Part shown: positions 59,727 through 64,000 of the stretch, piece after piece
Layout: every line of letters begins with the position of its first letter
Numbering within the stretch: the first letter of the stretch is position 1
Source: VFJQ01 sp044226525
Lineage (GTDB): Bacteria; Verrucomicrobiota; Verrucomicrobiia; Chthoniobacterales; Chthoniobacteraceae
Assembly: GCA_044226525.1 (NCBI GenBank)
Contig: JBGAGV010000036.1
Location: forward strand, 1 to 64,000
Direction: 5' to 3'
Length of the DNA: 64,000 nt
Notes under the pieces: generated by a model
Seen by the model: the letters and a program-made list of their open reading frames with translations, nothing else
What the model was told of the DNA's origin: nothing
Database searches by the model: none
Translations under genes and position numbers: made by a program

Positions 59727-59809
59727 CGGAACCCAAAGACGGAAAGCAAGCCCGCTTTATTCATGGGAAAGCCGCCGTCTTTCCACGAACCGCTTCTCGC
59801 CCTTTTCGT

Positions 59810-60265
59810 TCAAGCGGTGCCGGTCAACCGTAGCGCTGTCGGCAGCGGATGCGATCCATCCCCGCCGAGCTGGTGGTCGATCTCTTCGAGCCGCCGAATC
59901 AGATCCAGCACGTCCCGTCGAGCGTAAGGCCCGCCCGCCGCAGGACAGAAATGGGTGCGGCATCCGAAGGGGCGCGAATCGTAGATCAGGCATTTGCCCG
60001 CGGGGTCGAGCATGGGGCAGGCCCCGTCGGGGCGCTTCGGCTGCTGGGTTCGGCCACTCGCACGCAGGGCCTTCGCCGCCAGCAATGCTTCCCCGCGCGT
60101 CAGCAGCGGGATACGCCCTGTGATCTGAAACTGGCAGCACTCCGTCCGCCTCTGGCAATCGCGCTCCACCGGCCGGTTCGCGAGATCCGCATAAACCGCC
60201 CGGACGCCATCGAGCGCCTCGGCGATTACAGTAGCTTGAGTTGCGGAGCGTGGTCGGGATGCCAT
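59810..60265 (-). CDS. YkgJ-family cysteine-cluster protein
   Basis: 151 residues from ATG 60263-60265 (MASRPRSATQATVIAEALD). The family's cysteines are in DCQRRTECCQFQ, ACPMLDPAGKCLIYDSRPFGCRTHFC, the C-x5-CC, C, C, C-x3-C order of YkgJ proteins, which are thought to bind a zinc or iron-sulfur cluster. Role unknown, sometimes linked to Fe-S or flagellar systems. It begins 40 bp inside the upstream DUF309 gene, so the two are translationally coupled on the minus strand. The longer open frame upstream of 60265 belongs to that gene's complement and was discarded. Confidence 0.8.
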   Translation of the reverse strand: MASRPRSATQATVIAEALDGVRAVYADLANRPVERDCQRRTECCQFQITGRIPLLTRGEALLAAKALRASGRTQQPKRPDGACPMLDPAGKCLIYDSRPFGCRTHFCPAAGGPYARRDVLDLIRRLEEIDHQLGGDGSHPLPTALRLTGTA

Positions 60266-60678
60266 GGATTGCAGGTAAATTCCGAGGCCACGATGTCCGC
60301 GGCGTGCGCATTTGCCAGTGCGATGACAGCATTGACATTGAGCCCCAGGTGTCGCGGACCAAATGGCGCCAGGTTCCTCTCGGCCAGCGCAAAAAGCCGC
60401 GCAGCCGGAGCGAGTCGACGTCCATCCTTCGGATGTTCTGGCCGGGTGTGCTGCTTTTGCAAATGCACAAAAGCCCCTGCAAACTGGATCAGCCCCTTGA
60501 AAAAAGCCGCATCCGGCCCCGGTTCCGCGAGCCACAAGTCCTCCAGCACATCATGCGCTTCGTAATACTGGCCGGCATTGAAGCACGTAAAATAGCCCAG
60601 ATAGCGCGGATCGCGCCCTGCGGTGGGCGCCGCGCCAAGCTGGCGAACAAAATCACGGATGCGGTCGCTCTTTTTCAT
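60226..60678 (-). CDS. DUF309-family protein
   Basis: 150 residues from ATG 60676-60678 (MKKSDRIRDFVRQLGAAPTAGRDPRYLGYFTCFNAGQYYEAHDVLEDLWLA). The signature H-x(3)-E-x-x-W (here HDVLEDLWL) and FFKGLIQFAGAFVHLQKQHTRPEHPKDGRRL match DUF309, a small helical family of unknown role. It overlaps the YkgJ-like start by 40 bp. The very long open frame that continues upstream to 62028 is antisense to the CorC gene and not real. Confidence 0.8.
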   Translation of the reverse strand: MKKSDRIRDFVRQLGAAPTAGRDPRYLGYFTCFNAGQYYEAHDVLEDLWLAEPGPDAAFFKGLIQFAGAFVHLQKQHTRPEHPKDGRRLAPAARLFALAERNLAPFGPRHLGLNVNAVIALANAHAADIVASEFTCNPWHPDHAPQLKLL

Positions 60679-60870
60679 CGTGCGAGAAAAGGCAGTCGAA
60701 CTATTCTCTACGGCTTGTGTGTGACAAGACGAGACCTTTACCACCTTGCGGATGGCGCCAAACCGGTGAATCCCGGAGGGCGCGGATGATCCGGACCACT
60801 GCCCGGACCACTTCGCTGCGTCTGTGAAATCCGTATCGTTCGTGCTGGAAACCATCGTTTCAACCGGGGC

Positions 60871-62148
60871 ATGACTCCGGGACAGCTTGCTCTCATCATC
60901 CTGGGCTTGGTGGTGCTCGCAGCCAGTTCGGCGCTCTTCTCCGCGATCGAGACGGCCTTTTTCTCGCTTCAGCCGCACGACATCGAACGGATGAAGCGCC
61001 GGCGCGCGAGTCTCGGCAACGCCATTTCGAAATTGATGGAAAACCCGCGCCGGCTCCTGAGCGCGCTGCTCTTTGCCGATTCGCTGGTGAATCTGCCGCT
61101 CATCGTGCTTGGCCTTTTTGTCCTGCGGGCGCTCGCGCCCGACCCGGTGCGCTGGTGGCTCGCCGCGCTCATTCTTTTCGCGGTCATCGTCTTCCTCTGC
61201 GATCTCGTGCCGAAGCTGCTCGCCCTCAGCCAGACCTATCGGCTGGCCAAGCTCGGCGTCACCGTCATGCGCGGCTTGCTGCCGGTCATCGATCCCATCG
61301 CTCGCGTCCTGCAACGCGTGGCCGATCGCCTCGCGGAAGCGCTCACTCCGCGTGGCATGCAACCGCTGCCGTTCATCAGCGAAGACGAGCTCGACACGCT
61401 GGTGGAACTCAGCGCCGAGGAAGGTGCGCTCCATGAGACGGAGAGCGAGATGATTCAGGAAATCATCAAGCTCGGCGACAAAACCGCGCGCGACGTAATG
61501 ACCCCGCGTGTGGACATGGTGGCGATGCCGGATGACCTCACCAACGAGGAAATCATCCCGCGCCTGCGCCAGGCACGCCTGCGCCGCGTGCCTGTGTATG
61601 GCGAGACGCCCGATGACCTCCTCGGTGTGCTCGACGTGCAGGCCTTCCTCCTCAATCCCGCGCTGCACTACACCGAATTGCTGACGCCACCCTCGTTTGT
61701 GGCCGAGACGATGAAGGCGCTCGATCTCCTGCGCAGCTTCCTCTCGCACCCGCAGGCCATCGCGTTCGTCGTCGATGAACACGGCGGTCTCGAAGGCCTC
61801 GTCACGCTCGCCGATCTCATCGAGGAAATCATCAGCGACGCCGTGCCGGACAGCGAGCGGGAGCTTTATCTCGAACCCCGCGAAGATTGCTCGCTGCTGG
61901 CCAGCGGCAGCGCGAGGCTGGAAGACATCGCCGAGCATCTGGGAATCCATTTGGAAGAAGAAGGCATCGACACCATTGGCGGCCTCATTTTCAACCGCCT
62001 CGGATCCCTTCCGCGACTCGGCGCGCAATTCGAAATCGAGGGCCTTCGCATCACCGTGCAGCGCATCTCGCGCAAACGGGTCGAGGAAGTCCTGATCGTG
62101 CCAATCGCCGAAGCGAATCAGCCCGCAGAGGAGGAAGAAGAAGCATGA
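60871..62148 (+). CDS. CNNM/CorC-family transporter, DUF21-CBS2-CorC_HlyC (first of two)
   Basis: 425 residues. DUF21 transmembrane domain (residues 1-190) starts MTPGQLALIILGLVVLAASSALFSAIETAFFSLQPHDIERM with the S-x-x-E-T-A-x-x-S motif that lines the cation path. Two CBS motifs follow (ARDVMTPRVDMVAMPDDLTNEEII ... VYGETPDDLLGVLDVQAFL and FVAETMKALDLLRSFLSHPQAIAFVVDEHGGLEGLVTLADLIEEIISD). A C-terminal CorC_HlyC domain comes last. The family moves Mg2+ or related divalent cations. ATGA overlap (62145-62148) with a second member suggests a heteromeric pair. Confidence 0.9.
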   Translation: MTPGQLALIILGLVVLAASSALFSAIETAFFSLQPHDIERMKRRRASLGNAISKLMENPRRLLSALLFADSLVNLPLIVLGLFVLRALAPDPVRWWLAALILFAVIVFLCDLVPKLLALSQTYRLAKLGVTVMRGLLPVIDPIARVLQRVADRLAEALTPRGMQPLPFISEDELDTLVELSAEEGALHETESEMIQEIIKLGDKTARDVMTPRVDMVAMPDDLTNEEIIPRLRQARLRRVPVYGETPDDLLGVLDVQAFLLNPALHYTELLTPPSFVAETMKALDLLRSFLSHPQAIAFVVDEHGGLEGLVTLADLIEEIISDAVPDSERELYLEPREDCSLLASGSARLEDIAEHLGIHLEEEGIDTIGGLIFNRLGSLPRLGAQFEIEGLRITVQRISRKRVEEVLIVPIAEANQPAEEEEEA

Positions 62149-63095
62149 CCTGGCTTTTCGTCGCCCTCAGCCTCGTCGTCGCCTTCGTCTTTTCCGGGGT
62201 GGAGGCCGGCATTTTGTCGGTCAATCGCGTGCGCCTGAAGCATCGGGTCAAGATGAAAGACCACGCCGCGCTCAAGCTCGAGCGCCTGCTCGAAACGCCC
62301 CAGCGCCTGCTCGTCACGGTGCTTATCGTCACGAACCTCGCCAACGTCTTCGCCGTCACTCTCGCTGCGCGGGAAGCGGTCGATCATCTCGGGAACGCGG
62401 GTTACCTCGTCACCCTCGCTGTGGCGCTGCCGGTTTATCTCTTCGGGGTCGAGCTGCTGCCGAAGTCACTCTTCCGACGCTTCCCGTATCGCGCCCTCGC
62501 GTTCCTCTCCGAACCGCTGCGCCTTGTGGACTTGCTGCTCACGCCCGTGCATCTGGTGGGCCAGGGCCTCACGCGGCTCTTCGGCGGCAGCCACGAGAGC
62601 GACCGCAAACTCTTCGTCGCGCGCGAAGACTTCAAATACCTCACCATCCAGACCGAGCGCGCCGGCTCCTTGTCCCAAGTCGAGAGGAAGATGATTCATG
62701 GCGTGGTCGATTTCCGGAACGTGACCGCGCGCGACGTGATGCTCCCCATCGAAAACGTGCGAGCGATCCCCACCAAGGCGGACCTCTCCGAACTGATCTC
62801 GCGCGCCCGTGAAACCGGTCACGATCGCTGGCCGGTGCAAAACGACGCCGGCACGTTCACCGGCATCGTGAATCTCCTCGACGTCGCCCTGAGCGACCGC
62901 CACACCGGCCCGGCTGAAAGCATGCAACGCCGCATGGTGAAACTCGCCCCCAACGAACCCGCCTACACCGTCCTGCACAAGCTCCGCGCCGCCCGCAGCA
63001 GCATGGCTACCGTTCTCGGTCCCGACGGCAAACCCATCGGCGTCGTCACGTGGGAAGATGTGATTCTGCGCCTGGTGAAGAGCGCGGTGAGTTAA
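62145..63095 (+). CDS. CNNM/CorC-family transporter, DUF21-CBS2 (second, shorter)
   Basis: 316 residues from ATG 62145, in the 4-bp overlap with the previous gene. DUF21 core MTWLFVALSLVVAFVFSGVEAGILSVNRVRLKHRVKM: the cation-motif threonine of the first copy is replaced by Gly (SGVEAGILS). It has CBS motifs (ARDVMLPIENVRAIPTKADLSELI, FTGIVNLLDVALSDR, AYTVLHKLRAARSSMATVLGPDGKPIGVVTWEDVILRLV) but ends there, with no CorC_HlyC domain. The pair thus resembles subunits of one transporter, with the long copy providing the C-terminal domain. Confidence 0.88.
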   Translation: MTWLFVALSLVVAFVFSGVEAGILSVNRVRLKHRVKMKDHAALKLERLLETPQRLLVTVLIVTNLANVFAVTLAAREAVDHLGNAGYLVTLAVALPVYLFGVELLPKSLFRRFPYRALAFLSEPLRLVDLLLTPVHLVGQGLTRLFGGSHESDRKLFVAREDFKYLTIQTERAGSLSQVERKMIHGVVDFRNVTARDVMLPIENVRAIPTKADLSELISRARETGHDRWPVQNDAGTFTGIVNLLDVALSDRHTGPAESMQRRMVKLAPNEPAYTVLHKLRAARSSMATVLGPDGKPIGVVTWEDVILRLVKSAVS

Positions 63096-63103
63096 GCGCT
63101 ACC

Positions 63104-64000
63104 CTACTTCGCGAGCACGCCCTCGACCGCTTTCCCGTCCGCCTGCATCTTGAGCCCGAGCAGTGCGGCCATGGTCGGAGCCACGTCGATATTCTCGATC
63201 CGCTCGACCGTCGCTCCGGCGTTGATCCCCGCGCCCCACGCGACGAAGGAACCATGCAAGCCCGGCTGATTCGGATCGTAGCCGTGCGTGCCTTTCACTT
63301 CATCGCTTTTCGGCGTGACGACCAGTCCACCCGCGAGCGAATCCGAAAACGAATAGCCTTTCTTCGCCGACAAAACGACGTCCGCCATGTGCGGATCATC
63401 CTTCGGATTGGCGAGGCCGTATTTCGGGAAATCCTTCGGCGTGATGACGACATCCACGCCTTCCACATTTTTGAACAAGCCCGCCGTGCGCTCGATCAAC
63501 TCCTCCCGCTTGGCCGCATCGAGCACGTAGAGGAAACACGCGCCACCCTGGCCGAGCACGCGCACACTGCCACCCGTGACCTTCGAGCCTTCCGCCTGCA
63601 CCAGTTGCTCATTCCGCAGGAGCACATTGGGCTGAATCTGCTGCTGATACGGGAAGAAACCGTGATCGGACGAAACGATCAGCGTCGCCTTGCCGGGGAA
63701 GCTTTTCTTCAACTCCTCCCACACCTCCCGCACGCGATCATCGGCGAATTTTACTGCCGCGTAAGCCTCCGGCGTCTGCGGACCTTTCGCATGCTCGACG
63801 TGATCGACCTCCACGAGGTGCAATAGCGCCACCTGCGGCCGATGCGTGCGGATGACGAAGTTGAGCATCTGCACATACATCCGGTCGCGGTCCTCGCCCT
63901 TGCCGGTCCGGCACCACTCTTCCTGCTTATCGAACGGGATGCCCGCCTGCTTGAACTCCTCCAGCAGCGAAGGTGTCGAGTGCCCTTGGAAAACCCGATT
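63104..64000 (-). CDS. Type I phosphodiesterase/nucleotide pyrophosphatase-like protein, C-terminal part (cut by window edge)
   Basis: The frame is open through the edge at 64000 (about 298 residues shown, starting NRVFQGHSTPSLLEEFKQAG); the N-terminus is missing. Alkaline-phosphatase superfamily metal motifs are visible: D-x-x-x-H in LLHLVEVDHVEHAKG, SSDHGF and the C-terminal GTHGYDPNQPGLHG. Members hydrolyse phosphodiester or pyrophosphate bonds in the periplasm. The catalytic Thr/Ser lies upstream of the window. Signal peptide cannot be judged. Convergent with the CorC pair, 8 bp between stops. Confidence 0.8.
   Translation of the reverse strand, partial: NRVFQGHSTPSLLEEFKQAGIPFDKQEEWCRTGKGEDRDRMYVQMLNFVIRTHRPQVALLHLVEVDHVEHAKGPQTPEAYAAVKFADDRVREVWEELKKSFPGKATLIVSSDHGFFPYQQQIQPNVLLRNEQLVQAEGSKVTGGSVRVLGQGGACFLYVLDAAKREELIERTAGLFKNVEGVDVVITPKDFPKYGLANPKDDPHMADVVLSAKKGYSFSDSLAGGLVVTPKSDEVKGTHGYDPNQPGLHGSFVAWGAGINAGATVERIENIDVAPTMAALLGLKMQADGKAVEGVLAK

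Noticed and set aside
60679..62028. N-terminal extension of the DUF309 frame (450 codons)
   Set aside because: It lies antisense to the CorC gene; the DUF309 family starts at the internal ATG 60678.
1..64000. CRISPR arrays, prophage or integrated plasmid
   Set aside because: No regularly spaced long direct repeats with unique spacers, no phage structural or integrase genes and no replication initiator were seen. The only mobile-element gene is the transposase tail at the left edge.
1..64000. tRNA or rRNA genes
   Set aside because: Intergenic regions were read for cloverleaf-like GTTCRANNC/CCA patterns and rRNA blocks; none was convincing. A covariance-model scan would settle it.

Overview
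The window is a GC-rich bacterial chromosome segment, most likely from a free-living Verrucomicrobiota (Chthoniobacter/Opitutus-like) bacterium. This is inferred from gene content, not from any search. The indicators are a PVC-type membrane-bound dehydrogenase followed by a HEAT/cytochrome c partner (38160-41167), five Gfo/Idh/MocA oxidoreductases, a DUF1080 protein, a Tat-exported sugar isomerase-like protein, large Calx-beta and DUF4394 surface proteins, and many secreted carbohydrate-active proteins. No prophage, CRISPR array, tRNA or rRNA was recognised. The only non-coding RNA found is RNase P RNA (minus strand, about 9945-10352).

Layout. 1-137: right end of an IS5-like element inserted into an AHSA1/SRPBCC gene that lies behind an ArsR-type repressor with a striking double palindromic operator (781-812). 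1098-5268: exopolysaccharide-type genes (GT-C membrane protein, divergent GT2, deacetylase-like protein), then a Gfo/Idh protein and a seven-domain hybrid histidine kinase. 9909-11559: RNase P RNA with terminator and a methyltransferase. 11615-17613: two tandem PilT-like ATPases, a small membrane protein overlapping an outer-membrane beta-barrel gene, and a Wza-like export protein closed by a good terminator. 17654-24050: MFS transporter and Gfo/Idh gene, then a divergent SsuD-like monooxygenase/ROK regulator pair, then another Gfo/Idh gene.

24096-30624: secreted proteins, OsmC, and a murein-peptide pair (M14 amidase MpaA-like and dipeptide epimerase YcjG-like), an isolated larB, an SGNH esterase and a DUF1080 protein. 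30636-37341: HEAT protein, alpha/alpha-barrel lyase-like enzyme and two more Gfo/Idh proteins. 37404-38098: a VapBC-type toxin-antitoxin pair. 38160-41167: the dehydrogenase/cytochrome pair. 41205-48357: OmpA-like domain, a DUF4394 surface protein, a six-hairpin glycosidase-like enzyme and a ClpX-like ATPase without an N-terminal zinc domain. 48747-52199: full-length pyruvate carboxylase. 52337-58853: DJ-1/PfpI protein, Tat isomerase-like protein, Calx-beta surface protein and a CBS-SpoIIE phosphatase. 59079-64000: small proteins, a YkgJ/DUF309 pair, two coupled CNNM-CorC transporters and a truncated phosphodiesterase.

How it fits together: most genes serve surface polysaccharide and envelope work or oxidative breakdown of plant-type sugars outside the cytoplasm (Gfo/Idh, DUF1080, PVC dehydrogenase, lyase- and hydrolase-like enzymes). 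The most unusual signals are non-coding. Four intergenic sites carry degenerate tandem repeats with a strict 7-bp or 9-bp period, two of them arranged as inverted arms of about 110-130 bp elements that form the 3' end of a gene. The two giant secreted proteins share a C-terminal module of roughly 350-400 residues that may be an undescribed sorting or anchoring domain.
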